This document shows positions 49,546 through 58,029 of a stretch of DNA of 64,000 nucleotides, piece after piece; position 1 is the stretch's first letter; each line of letters opens with the position of its first letter. Position numbers and translations under genes: made by a program. This DNA is from an uncultured Bacilli bacterium. GTDB taxonomy: Bacteria > Bacillota_I > Bacilli_A > RF39 > UBA660. The stretch lies in NCBI GenBank assembly GCA_934148995.1, contig CAKPDM010000002.1:76802-140801 (forward strand), read 5' to 3'. The notes below the pieces were generated by a model that saw only the letters and a list, made by a program, of their open reading frames with translations, made no database searches and had not been told where the DNA came from.

Positions 49546-51141
49546 ATGACAGATATAGAAATATGTGACCAATATGAATCTTTACCAATTCAAAAAGTAG
49601 CAGCAAAGCTAGGCTTAAATGATGGTGATTTAATACTATATGGAAAAGATAAAGCTAAAGTGGTTAAAAATGTTAAGGAAAAGAGAGGAAAACTAATCTT
49701 AGTAACAGCAATGAGTCCCACTCCTTATGGAGAAGGTAAAACAACAGTCAGTATAGGTTTAGCTGATGCTTTTGCTAAGCTAGGAGAAAATGTTTGCTTA
49801 GCATTAAGGGAACCATCACTTGGACCAGTTTTTGGACTTAAAGGAGGAGCTACTGGTGGAGGTTATAGTCAAGTTGTACCTATGACTGATATAAACTTAC
49901 ATTTCACTGGGGATTTTCACGCAATAACTTCTTGCAGTAACTTAGTTAGTGCAGCAATATATAATCATATTGAAAAAGGTAATTCACTAGGATTTTCAAA
50001 GATACTTTTTAAACGTGCTGTTGATATGAATGATAGAAGTTTAAGAAACATTGAATTGACTTGTAATAAAGAAAAATATACTGACCATTATACAATTACG
50101 TCAGCTAGTGAAATAATGACTATTTTCTGTTTAGCTAAATCTTTTACTGATTTAAAAGAACGACTTGGTAACTTACTACTTGGTCTTACTAGTGATGATA
50201 AACCAATATTAGCTCGTGATTTAAAACTAGAAGGAGCTTTAACTGCTTTGCTAAAAGATGCCTTTCTTCCTAATCTTGTTCAAACCTTAGAAGGAACTCC
50301 AGCTTTTATTCATGGTGGACCATTCGCTAATATAGCACACGGAACAAGTAGTGTCACTTCTTTAAAACTAGCTCTTTCTTTATCTGATTATGTAATAACA
50401 GAAGCCGGCTTTGGAGCAGATTTAGGTGCTGAAAAGTTTATGAATTTGTTTTGTAATATAGCAGATGAAAAACCAGATGCTATTGTATTAGTAGTGACGA
50501 TTAGATCAATACTATATCAGGGAGAAGGAGACTTTACTAAAGGTCTTTCTAATGTAGAAGCCCATCTTGAACATCTTTATAACTACAATGTGCCAGTAAT
50601 AGTTTGTTGTAATCATTTTGCTACTGACGATTCTTCATATGTTGAAAAACTAAAGAACTTTGCGGAAAAAACAAATTATCAATTTGCTTTAACTGATAGT
50701 TATGCAAAAGGTAGTGAAGGATCGCTTGATTTTGCCTGTAAAGTAAGAGAGTTAACCAAAGACCAAAATAATTTTGTCCCACTTCTTACTGATAAAATGA
50801 CTGTAATAGAAAAATTAAATATTTTAGGAGAAAAAGTATATCATGCGAAAGAAATAACTTATAAAGAAAAAGCCTTGGAGCAATTAAAACTAATTAAGAA
50901 GCTAGGTTTAGAATATCTTCCAATTTGTGTTGCTAAAACACAGTATTCAATTTCAGATGATACTAAAAAATTAGGTTTTCCTAAAGATAACTTATTGACA
51001 GTAGAAGATATTGTTATAAATAATGGAGCAGGATTTATTACAGTTCTATTGGGAAAAATAGTAACAATGCCAGGATTACCAACAAATCCAAATTATGAAC
51101 AAATAGATGTTGTTGATGATAAAATAATAGGTATTTTTTAA
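49546..51141 (+). CDS. fhs: Formate--tetrahydrofolate ligase
   Basis: Makes 10-formyl-THF from formate, ATP and THF for purine and formyl-Met synthesis. The ATG at 49546, 8 bases after CGGAGAG, gives 531 residues, slightly under the usual ~555. The ATP loop is in TAMSPTPYGEGKTT (about 55-68). LREPSLGPVFGLKGGATGGG and HGGPFANIAHG are strong family marks. Its divergent promoter shares the palindromic element with the adhesin operon. Confidence 0.96.
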   Translation: MTDIEICDQYESLPIQKVAAKLGLNDGDLILYGKDKAKVVKNVKEKRGKLILVTAMSPTPYGEGKTTVSIGLADAFAKLGENVCLALREPSLGPVFGLKGGATGGGYSQVVPMTDINLHFTGDFHAITSCSNLVSAAIYNHIEKGNSLGFSKILFKRAVDMNDRSLRNIELTCNKEKYTDHYTITSASEIMTIFCLAKSFTDLKERLGNLLLGLTSDDKPILARDLKLEGALTALLKDAFLPNLVQTLEGTPAFIHGGPFANIAHGTSSVTSLKLALSLSDYVITEAGFGADLGAEKFMNLFCNIADEKPDAIVLVVTIRSILYQGEGDFTKGLSNVEAHLEHLYNYNVPVIVCCNHFATDDSSYVEKLKNFAEKTNYQFALTDSYAKGSEGSLDFACKVRELTKDQNNFVPLLTDKMTVIEKLNILGEKVYHAKEITYKEKALEQLKLIKKLGLEYLPICVAKTQYSISDDTKKLGFPKDNLLTVEDIVINNGAGFITVLLGKIVTMPGLPTNPNYEQIDVVDDKIIGIF

Positions 51142-51151
51142 ATAAATAAAA

Positions 51152-51178
51152 CCATACTAATACTGGTGATTGGTATGG
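51152..51178 (+). promoter_or_regulatory. Hairpin covering the DUF421 gene start
   Basis: CCATAC (51152-51157) pairs with GTATGG (51173-51178), which contains the ATG at 51175. The weak GGTGAT ribosome site lies in the loop, so the stem could limit initiation. Confidence 0.35.
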
Positions 51179-51879
51179 GATATTTATTAATTCTAGGAAA
51201 AGGTATTACTTCAATAGTTGTACTATTTATACTCTCTAAAGTAATGGGACGTAAACAGGTGAGTCAGTTAAATGTTTTTGATTATATTATTGGTATAAGT
51301 ATTGGCTCTATTGCTGCTGAAATGACTTTAAATAATGAAATAGATTTCTTTGAAGGAGTATTTGCTATTTCTATTTATGCAGTATTCGCTTATTTAATAA
51401 CACTTTTAACTAATAAAAGTATTATAGCTAGACGCTTGTTGATTGGGTGTCCAACGGTATTAATAGAAGATGGTAAACTAAACTATAAAGCTTTAAAGAA
51501 AAGTAAGTTAGATTTAAATGACTTTTTACAAGAAGCAAGAATTCAAGGATATTTTAATCTTAGTGAAATAGAATTTGCTATTATGGAAGCGAATGGTCAA
51601 GTTAGTTTTCTACCTAAGAGTAATGCTCAACCAGTTAAAAGAAAAGATATAAAATTAAAAACATCTTATGAAGGACTATGTTGCAATGCTATTATAGATG
51701 GTAAAATAATGATAAATAACTTGAAAGAAATAGGTAAAAATGAAGAATGGTTATTAACAAGATTAAAAAATAATCATTATAAAGATATAAATTCTTTAGC
51801 TTTAGTCATTCTTGATAGCAAAGAAAAAATGACAGTTTATGAGAAGAATATAAATAAGGAAGTTAGAATTTTAGAGTAA
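51175..51879 (+). CDS. DUF421 (YetF-type) membrane protein
   Basis: A 234-residue protein with three N-terminal membrane helices (about 1-85) containing KVMGRKQVSQLNVFDYIIGISIG, a strong family mark, and a cytoplasmic C-terminal domain (GCPTVLIEDGKLNYKALKKSKLDLNDFL...LREQGY-like ARIQGYFNLSEIEFAIMEANGQVS). The family is widespread in Bacillota; spore-related members occur in Bacillus, but no function can be given here. GTG 51166 is an alternative start. The gap after fhs is only 33 bases. Confidence 0.85.
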   Translation: MGYLLILGKGITSIVVLFILSKVMGRKQVSQLNVFDYIIGISIGSIAAEMTLNNEIDFFEGVFAISIYAVFAYLITLLTNKSIIARRLLIGCPTVLIEDGKLNYKALKKSKLDLNDFLQEARIQGYFNLSEIEFAIMEANGQVSFLPKSNAQPVKRKDIKLKTSYEGLCCNAIIDGKIMINNLKEIGKNEEWLLTRLKNNHYKDINSLALVILDSKEKMTVYEKNINKEVRILE

Positions 51880-51890
51880 CTTCTTTTTGC

Positions 51891-51919
51891 TTGACAAAAA
51901 CTATTTAAAATTTTATGAT
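51891..51919 (+). promoter_or_regulatory. corA promoter
   Basis: TTGACA (51891-51896), 17 bases, TATGAT (51914-51919). Confidence 0.8.
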
Positions 51920-51942
51920 GAAGTAGATAAAGAGGTGGGAGT

Positions 51943-52887
51943 ATGCTAAAGATTTATAATACAGATTTAAATACTAATGAGTTTAGAAAACTTAATGATT
52001 TTGAAATAGGATGTTGGGTTCACTTAGAAAAACCAACTGAAGAAGAATTACAAAAAGTTTCATCTTCACTTGGTGTTAAGAAGGACTTTTTAATAAGTAT
52101 TTTAGATGATGATGAAAAACCGAGAATAGATGAAGAAGATGGTACGAAGATGCTACTTTTAGATGTGCCTGTTAAAGATAGTAGTAAGGGTTTGCATGAG
52201 ACTAAGACTTTACCGTTAGCAATTTTAATTGTGAGAAATGATTATATTGTAACAGTAGCATTGCAAAAATATGAATTTTTGGAAGAATTTTCTAGTGGTA
52301 AAGTAAAGGAATTTTATACTTATAAGAAAAGTAGATTTGTTATTCAAATTATTTATCGATTAGCAGTCTTATACTTAAAAACATTACGTGATATAGATAA
52401 GAAAATAGAAACAGCAGAAAGTAAAATTTTAACTGCTACTAAAAATGAGGAATTAGTTAATCTATTAGCATTAGAAAATAGTTTAACTTATATAATTACC
52501 GCTTTACAAAGTAATGGTGTTGTTCTTGACAAGATAAAAAAAGGTAATGTGATAGAAATGTATATAGAAGATGAAGACTTACTAGATGATGCTATTATTG
52601 AGAATAGTCAAGCTAGTAATATGGCAGACTTATACCGTGGAATTTTAAGTAGTACTACTGATACAGTTGCTACAGTTATTTCTAATAACTTAAATGGTAT
52701 TATGAAATTTCTAGCGGGTATTACTATAGTAGTATCAATTCCTACTATGGTGGCTTCTTTCATGGGAATGAATGTAAGTTTTGGTGAGTTTTCTCATAAT
52801 CCTTATTCATTTTACTTACTTTTACTTTTATCAATATTACTATCAGTTATAGTAGCACTTATTCTAAAAAAGAAAAATATGCTTTAA
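51943..52887 (+). CDS. CorA-family magnesium/divalent metal transporter
   Basis: A pentameric Mg2+ channel family. The 314 residues have a large N-terminal cytoplasmic domain and two C-terminal helices, the first ending in the selectivity motif GMN (SFMGMNVSFGEF), the second followed by a basic KKKN tail. AGGTGG precedes the ATG. Single-gene unit with its own promoter and a bidirectional terminator. Confidence 0.92.
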   Translation: MLKIYNTDLNTNEFRKLNDFEIGCWVHLEKPTEEELQKVSSSLGVKKDFLISILDDDEKPRIDEEDGTKMLLLDVPVKDSSKGLHETKTLPLAILIVRNDYIVTVALQKYEFLEEFSSGKVKEFYTYKKSRFVIQIIYRLAVLYLKTLRDIDKKIETAESKILTATKNEELVNLLALENSLTYIITALQSNGVVLDKIKKGNVIEMYIEDEDLLDDAIIENSQASNMADLYRGILSSTTDTVATVISNNLNGIMKFLAGITIVVSIPTMVASFMGMNVSFGEFSHNPYSFYLLLLLSILLSVIVALILKKKNML

Positions 52888-52918
52888 AAAAACTCTTGTT
52901 TATACAAGAGCCTTTTAT
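52888..52918. terminator. Bidirectional terminator between corA and FemX copy 3
   Basis: CTCTTGT and ACAAGAG form a perfect stem around TTAT. Plus-strand tail CCTTTTATTT; minus-strand tail TTTTTTT. Confidence 0.85.
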
Positions 52919-54210
52919 TTATGATTTTTTAATTTCTTTAATTTGTGATATAATTTGAAACTAATATTATAAGTATGATACCAAAACTTACTTATAATAA
53001 GGTCAAATTCTCCGATTAGTTCTACTACTTGACCACCAAAGCTTTTCTTAAACAAATATAGACCAAGTAAGGGATTATCTTTACTAAAATCTCCTGTAAT
53101 ACCATAGAAATTATAAGTATCGTAACCATTTTCTATAGCATATTTTATTCCTTCAAAGTGAAGAGTATAAGCAGATTGAAATGACATTAATTCTTTTTTG
53201 CTACCACCAAATAAGGATAAAACTTCATTTCCATATATTAAAAATAAAATACCTCCAAGAATAGGTTTAGCACCATATTCTTTTTTCATCGATTTAGATT
53301 TTTCAATATTCTTTTTAAGTCTTTCAATTTCGTCTTTATCTTTCTTTTGATTAGCATTATATTTCTTTTCATTCATAGGAACAGTTTTGTTATTAAATTT
53401 TTCTTCACGTTCTTTGATAGCTTCTTCTAATTTTTTAATTTCCTCTTTTGTATTTTTTATTTCTTCGTCAAAATCAACTTCTGCTACTAAAATTTTTAAA
53501 ATACCAGAGTCATGGAGGGTATCCCACATATTTTCATAATAAGAAAGAGGGCGATCAATAAAATCTCTTCTTTCACCAGTATGTTGCATTATATCTTTGA
53601 ATATTTTAATCTCATCACGAGTGATTTCTCTTGATTTAACACCAAGTCGTTCATTTTTTCGTAATATTTGTCTAGTTTTAGATTCCATATCTTTCATAAC
53701 ATCATCTAATGAACGATTTTTAACTGTTATAGTGTGCATCCATCTAGGTTGAAGAGTATCTTGCATTAAGTTAAAACCAAAATGGTGATAACCTAAAGAC
53801 TTAAGATTATCAACAGTATCACTGTTATCAATACCATCAGGAACTAAGTCACCATTTAAATCGTGTTCTTTATACATAACATAAGGATCGATTTTAATGA
53901 AAATAGCATTTCTTTCTTTTGCAAATTTTTTAATTTCCTTAGTAAAAGTAGTTAGTAATTCTAAATTATGATAATCAATTAAGAAACCACGGGGAGCATA
54001 AAACATTTTCTTTTTAATAACTGGTATTTCTTTAGAAAGAATTAAACTAGCTGCTTTAATTATACCTTTATCTTTTAATCCAACATAGTAAGAATTCCAA
54101 CCATTTCTTTTTTTTAAGTCAGCCCATTCTTTAGTTTGATGAAAAGTTATTTCTTCGTTATTTATAGCCCAATCAGTAAATTCTTTAACTGTTAATATTT
54201 CTAACTTCAT
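52915..54210 (-). CDS. FemX/FemAB-type peptidoglycan bridge aminoacyltransferase (copy 3)
   Basis: A 431-residue member of the tRNA-dependent bridge-peptide family: two GNAT halves (YAPRGFLIDY near 80; YNFYGITGDFSKDNPLLGLY near 380) separated by a long charged coiled arm (about 245-310). It overlaps copy 2 upstream by 26 bases, so both are made from one message and probably add successive residues. GAAGGAG precedes the ATG. Confidence 0.9.
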   Translation of the reverse strand: MKLEILTVKEFTDWAINNEEITFHQTKEWADLKKRNGWNSYYVGLKDKGIIKAASLILSKEIPVIKKKMFYAPRGFLIDYHNLELLTTFTKEIKKFAKERNAIFIKIDPYVMYKEHDLNGDLVPDGIDNSDTVDNLKSLGYHHFGFNLMQDTLQPRWMHTITVKNRSLDDVMKDMESKTRQILRKNERLGVKSREITRDEIKIFKDIMQHTGERRDFIDRPLSYYENMWDTLHDSGILKILVAEVDFDEEIKNTKEEIKKLEEAIKEREEKFNNKTVPMNEKKYNANQKKDKDEIERLKKNIEKSKSMKKEYGAKPILGGILFLIYGNEVLSLFGGSKKELMSFQSAYTLHFEGIKYAIENGYDTYNFYGITGDFSKDNPLLGLYLFKKSFGGQVVELIGEFDLIISKFWYHTYNISFKLYHKLKKLKNHK

Positions 54211-55492
54211 CTTTTAACTCCTTCTTTTTTCTTTTCTTAATATAATTTCTATAAACTGGAACAAGTTTTGTAAAAGCAAAGTAGTAAATTGGTTTCAAAA
54301 CATAATCAAATTCTCCCATAAATTCGATATAATCACCACCGAATTTTTTCTTAAATTCATGAAGTCCTAGTCTTGGATTATCTTTTGATAAATCACCAAT
54401 TGTTCCGAATTGATCATATATTTCAATACCTTTTTCTTTACAAAATTTCAAGTGCTCATAGTAAGTATGATAATTAGTATAAGTTTCTGTTAACAAATTA
54501 TGGTTACCTGCATATAACACCCAAGCTTTGTTTCCATAAGTAACAATCATATGCGCTGATAGAGTTATTACTTTGCCATATTCTTTTTCGATATTTTTAT
54601 ACTTTTCTAAATCACTTACTAATTTATCTTTACGACGTAATAATTCTTTTTGTTTATTTTTAGCACTTTTAGAAGTCTTTTCCTTTTCCTTTTCATATTC
54701 ATCATTAACTTCTTTTAAATCATTTTCTAAAATATTTATAACTTTTTCTAGATTGACTTTACCTAGAAATAGGAAGACATCATCAGTTTTTTTAAATAAA
54801 TGATAAAGTGTTTCGTAATACTCGAATGGATAAGAAACAAAATCTTTTCTATCTTCAGTTAACATCATTAATTGATAAAATTCTTTTAAATCTTTTTCAC
54901 TACCAATTTCTACTTCTGTTGCTAGTTTTAAAGACTTATTGATTCTTTGCATAGTAGTTTTAGAAAAGTGTTTTTCAATATCTTCCATATTTTGTTTTAA
55001 ATCTACTCTAAAAGTATAACGAGGTTGTCTAGTTTCAAAGTTTTTAGTAAAACCTAAATGATGATAACCTAATTTAAGTAAACTGTTCATTATCTTTTTA
55101 TCCTTTGCTTCTTCTAAAATTACTTCGCCATCATATTTAGTTCTTTGCCAAACAATATCAGGGTCTAACTTAATATATATAGCTTTTTTCTTTTTAGCAA
55201 AATTTACTAATTCTTTTGTAAAGCTTTTAAGTAAATTTTCATTATGAAAATCAATAACATAACCACGAGGAGCATAAAAATAACATAATTTAAGAGGAAG
55301 ATGTTTTTGTAAAAGTAAAGTAGCAGCTAAGATATTATCATCATTATCAACCAGTCCTAAATAATAAGGAGTAAGACCCCTTTTCTCCTTTGATAATTCA
55401 CCCCAAGCAGCTGATTGCAAAAAATGACTTTTATCTTTATTATTTCTTACAAATTCATCAAATCTATCTATATCTAATTCTTTTAACTTCAT
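54185..55492 (-). CDS. FemX/FemAB-type peptidoglycan bridge aminoacyltransferase (copy 2)
   Basis: First gene of the tandem minus-strand pair. The frame is open from 55549, but the promoter -10 (55521-55526) lies inside that extension. The ATG at 55492 follows GAGGAAA and gives 435 residues, with the family start MKLKELDIDRFDEFV. YAPRGYVIDFHN, a K/E-rich coiled arm (about 255-320) and YDQFGTIGDLSKDNPRLGLHEFKK show the family. Copies 2 and 3 are closer to each other than to copy 1. Confidence 0.9.
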   Translation of the reverse strand: MKLKELDIDRFDEFVRNNKDKSHFLQSAAWGELSKEKRGLTPYYLGLVDNDDNILAATLLLQKHLPLKLCYFYAPRGYVIDFHNENLLKSFTKELVNFAKKKKAIYIKLDPDIVWQRTKYDGEVILEEAKDKKIMNSLLKLGYHHLGFTKNFETRQPRYTFRVDLKQNMEDIEKHFSKTTMQRINKSLKLATEVEIGSEKDLKEFYQLMMLTEDRKDFVSYPFEYYETLYHLFKKTDDVFLFLGKVNLEKVINILENDLKEVNDEYEKEKEKTSKSAKNKQKELLRRKDKLVSDLEKYKNIEKEYGKVITLSAHMIVTYGNKAWVLYAGNHNLLTETYTNYHTYYEHLKFCKEKGIEIYDQFGTIGDLSKDNPRLGLHEFKKKFGGDYIEFMGEFDYVLKPIYYFAFTKLVPVYRNYIKKRKKKELKDEVRNINS

Positions 55493-55520
55493 AACTGTTT
55501 CCTCATTTCTACTTATTAAA

Positions 55521-55549
55521 AGTATAGTATTTTCCCTATTAAAAGTCAA
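55521..55549 (-). promoter_or_regulatory. Promoter of the tandem FemX pair
   Basis: On the minus strand TTGACT, exactly 17 bases, TATACT. It fixes the FemX copy 2 start at 55492. Confidence 0.8.
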
Positions 55550-55570
55550 TTTTAGTATACCCTTAAATAG

Positions 55571-56299
55571 CTATTTTACTCTTTCTAACCAAACAACAAT
55601 TGGATAGTGATCACTAAAATTATCAAATTTTTCATCTTTTATAACTTTGAACTTATTAATGTGCATTTTTTTAGAAATAAAAATGTGATCAATTGCTTTA
55701 TTTTTACTATGTGTTTTATAGGTTCTTTCTAAAACATTTACTCTTTTTAAACCAATTTCATCAAGTTTTTCGATAAAGTTTTTTAATAGATTATTAGTAA
55801 TAGTCATATTAAAATCACCAGTTAAAATTACTGGTACTTTTTCAAGTCGAACTTTATTTAAAATAAAATCTAGTTGTTTTTTCTTTACTTTATCATTTTT
55901 AACAGATAAATGTGTATTGTAAAAAGCAATTACTCCAAACTCTTTAGTTTCTATATAGGAAGTAGTTAAAATTCTTGGAATGATATTAGGAAAAGTTGGT
56001 AAGTGTTTAGTAGTGCAGCTTTTAACAGTTTTTCTAGAAATTATACTATTAGTTTCATCATAACGTTTTAAAACTATTAATGGATAACGATACTTTCCAT
56101 TTACACTATATTCATCACTAATTTCTTTTTTAGCTCTTTCTAAATACCAATAAACAAATTCTTGAGTTCCTAAAATATCAATAGAATAGTCTTTTAAAAA
56201 CTCCTTTAATAAAATAACATTATCTTGATTATTAACTTTTCCATTATACTTTTTTAATTTAAATTTATTTTGAAGATTGTAGCTTCCAATCACAAGCAT
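55571..56299 (-). CDS. Endonuclease/exonuclease/phosphatase (EEP) family protein
   Basis: A 242-residue DNase I-fold metal hydrolase. Key blocks: IGSYNLQN at the N-terminus (Asn), GTQEF (metal Glu), FYNTHLS, TGDFNM (Asp/Asn), IDHIFIS, and the final SDHYPIVVW (catalytic His). No signal peptide is visible, so it is cytoplasmic. Substrate may be DNA, a lipid headgroup or a sugar phosphate. It lies downstream of the small coiled-coil gene; AGAAGGAG precedes the ATG. Confidence 0.82.
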   Translation of the reverse strand: MLVIGSYNLQNKFKLKKYNGKVNNQDNVILLKEFLKDYSIDILGTQEFVYWYLERAKKEISDEYSVNGKYRYPLIVLKRYDETNSIISRKTVKSCTTKHLPTFPNIIPRILTTSYIETKEFGVIAFYNTHLSVKNDKVKKKQLDFILNKVRLEKVPVILTGDFNMTITNNLLKNFIEKLDEIGLKRVNVLERTYKTHSKNKAIDHIFISKKMHINKFKVIKDEKFDNFSDHYPIVVWLERVK

Positions 56300-56320
56300 A
56301 AAATCAACTCCTTCTAATTA

Positions 56321-56344
56321 AAAAGGTAGACATCTAGTGTCTAC
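56321..56344 (-). terminator. Terminator between the coiled-coil gene and the EEP gene
   Basis: On the minus strand GTAGACA and TGTCTAC pair around CTAGA, followed by CTTTTTAA. The EEP ribosome site follows almost immediately, so some read-through or a hidden promoter is needed for EEP. Confidence 0.65.
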
Positions 56345-56350
56345 ACTATT

Positions 56351-56596
56351 TTACATCATATACTTATTATTTGCACTACCATATCCAGTATTTTGACTAG
56401 AGTAAGGAGTTATTAGATTATTTTCTAAGTTACTAACTCTATTATCTAATCTTCTTAGTTGTCTTTCCATTCTGTTAATTTGATTTTCTAACATTTGTAT
56501 TTTTTCCTGACAATTACTTCCCATTCCATTACCTTGTCCTTGATTAGGATCAAAAGCAGGTGGGAACATATTATAAGGTGGCATTTGATTCATCAT
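56351..56596 (-). CDS. Small Met/Pro/Asn-rich protein with a coiled-coil core
   Basis: An 81-residue product beginning at the ATG 10 bases after AAAGGA; a longer start at 56629 lacks a ribosome site. The N-terminal ~25 residues are rich in Met, Pro, Asn and Gly (NQMPPYNMFPPAFDPNQGQ), then comes a heptad-like coil (EKIQMLENQINRMERQLRRL, DNRVSNLENNL), then a polar tail rich in Ser, Asn and Tyr. This layout resembles small spore-coat or morphogenetic proteins, but no family is recognised. Confidence 0.6.
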   Translation of the reverse strand: MMNQMPPYNMFPPAFDPNQGQGNGMGSNCQEKIQMLENQINRMERQLRRLDNRVSNLENNLITPYSSQNTGYGSANNKYMM

Positions 56597-56618
56597 ATTT
56601 ATCCATTCCTTTCGCTTT

Positions 56619-56648
56619 ATTATATGCAACTAATAAATACTGTGTTAA
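56619..56648 (-). promoter_or_regulatory. Promoter of the coiled-coil protein gene
   Basis: Minus strand: TTAACA, 18 bases, perfect TATAAT preceded by TGCA. It overlaps the divergent trmB extended -10. Confidence 0.6.
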
Positions 56649-56651
56649 AAT
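56643..56651 (+). promoter_or_regulatory. Extended -10 promoter of trmB
   Basis: TG-T-TAAAAT, 20 bases before the trmB start; it overlaps the -35 of the divergent minus-strand promoter. Confidence 0.45.
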
Positions 56652-56671
56652 ATTGACTGGGAAGTGATAAT

Positions 56672-57286
56672 ATGCGTATAAGAAATGTGAAAAATAAAGA
56701 AGAAATACTAAATAATTGTTCATTTTTAATAGAAAATCCTAAAGAATATAAAGGTAAATTTAATGAATTATTTGGTAATGATAACCCTATTTATTTAGAA
56801 ATAGGAATGGGCAAAGGACAGTTTATTTATGAAAATGCTAAGAAATATAAAGATATAAACTTTATTGGGATTGAACGATTTGATAGTATTATGGCTAAAG
56901 CAATATTAAAGATGGAAGAAGTTCCTAATTTAAGATTAATTAAGTATGATGCTAGTTTGATAGAAGAAGTTTTTGACCATGAAATAGATAAACTATATTT
57001 AAACTTTTCTGATCCTTGGCCTAAAAATCGACATGAAAATAGACGATTAACTAGTAAAGTATTCTTAGAAAAATATCAAAATATATTTAAAGATAAACAA
57101 CAAATAGAAGTTAGAACTGATAATAGAGACTTTTTCTTATATTCAGTAGAATCCCTTGGTGACATGGAATACACTCTTAATGATGTATCATTTAACTACC
57201 AGTCAAAAGATTTAATAATGACTGAATATGAGAGTAAATTTCGTAAGAAAGGTGCAAAGATTTATCATCTTTTTGCAGAAAAATGA
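56672..57286 (+). CDS. trmB: tRNA (guanine-N7-)-methyltransferase
   Basis: TrmB makes m7G46 in tRNA. The 204 residues contain the SAM motif LEIGMGKGQFI, IGIERFDS, and the family signature FSDPWPKNRHENRRL. The C-terminal EYESKFRKKGAKIYHL is also typical. It ends at TGA. The short AAGTG ribosome site is weak. Confidence 0.95.
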   Translation: MRIRNVKNKEEILNNCSFLIENPKEYKGKFNELFGNDNPIYLEIGMGKGQFIYENAKKYKDINFIGIERFDSIMAKAILKMEEVPNLRLIKYDASLIEEVFDHEIDKLYLNFSDPWPKNRHENRRLTSKVFLEKYQNIFKDKQQIEVRTDNRDFFLYSVESLGDMEYTLNDVSFNYQSKDLIMTEYESKFRKKGAKIYHLFAEK

Positions 57287-57306
57287 TTTTAAAAGTTTAT
57301 ATTATT

Positions 57307-57315
57307 TGTTATAAT
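57307..57315 (+). promoter_or_regulatory. Extended -10 promoter of the lipoprotein gene
   Basis: TG-T-TATAAT (perfect hexamer at 57310-57315), 21 bases before the ATG. Confidence 0.55.
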
Positions 57316-57335
57316 AAGTTAAGAGTAGGTGAAAT

Positions 57336-58016
57336 ATGAAAAAGAAGATACTATTTCTTTCCCTTCTTTGTTTTGTAGTAACAGGGTGTAGTAATCTTTC
57401 TAATAAGAGTATAGATGAACTACTTCCAATATTACTTAAAAGTAATACTAAACATTGTAATGTTGTTTTTGATGGATACAAATACTATATCCCTAAAGGA
57501 ATAAAATTTGTTACTAAAGATGATTATAATGCTGTTTTATTAGATGAAAATAATAGAAGTTATTATTTCTATAGTGATGTGATTCGTTATTATAATAAAG
57601 AGAAGTTGGATTATAAGATTAATAAGAATGCATACTATTCTAAAAAATTAAATTATAATGGTAAGGATGGTTATCTTGAGATAACTAAGCTTGATAAGGA
57701 AGATTCATATTTTATTGAATTTATGTATAACTATGGAAAAATAGAAGCGATAGTTAAAGAAGACGAGATAAAAGAAGTATTACCATATATGAGTTCTATT
57801 TTAACTTCAATATCATATAACCGAGTAGTTTTGGATACACTGATAGGTAAGAAGATTTTAAGTTATAAAGAGGAAACTTATAATGTAATGAAACCTAAAG
57901 GAAATAATGCCACTAAGGAAAGTTATCTTGACTATGAGGAAAAGTATGGTACTTATGAAGGATATACAGAAAAGAATACAGATGAAGATAAGATAGATAT
58001 CGAAGAGACAGAATAA
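57336..58016 (+). CDS. Putative lipoprotein of unknown function
   Basis: A 226-residue secreted lipoprotein. The signal peptide ends in the lipobox VTGC (Cys18), after which lipid attachment is expected. The mature part is Tyr-, Lys- and Asn-rich with no recognised domain. The C-terminal ~30 residues are acidic. It starts a tight run with the next three genes (gaps of 13, 26 and -1 bases), so they may work together at the membrane. Confidence 0.75.
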   Translation: MKKKILFLSLLCFVVTGCSNLSNKSIDELLPILLKSNTKHCNVVFDGYKYYIPKGIKFVTKDDYNAVLLDENNRSYYFYSDVIRYYNKEKLDYKINKNAYYSKKLNYNGKDGYLEITKLDKEDSYFIEFMYNYGKIEAIVKEDEIKEVLPYMSSILTSISYNRVVLDTLIGKKILSYKEETYNVMKPKGNNATKESYLDYEEKYGTYEGYTEKNTDEDKIDIEETE

Positions 58017-58029
58017 TGAGGTGAATTAA

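Noticed and set aside
54573..54803. Plus-strand frame of 76 codons rich in Ser, Phe and Leu
   Set aside because: It is the shadow of the charged coiled arm of FemX copy 2 and has no ribosome site.
55493..55549. Longer start for FemX copy 2
   Set aside because: A near-consensus promoter on the minus strand (55521-55549) lies inside this stretch, and the ATG at 55492 has the ribosome site and the family start.
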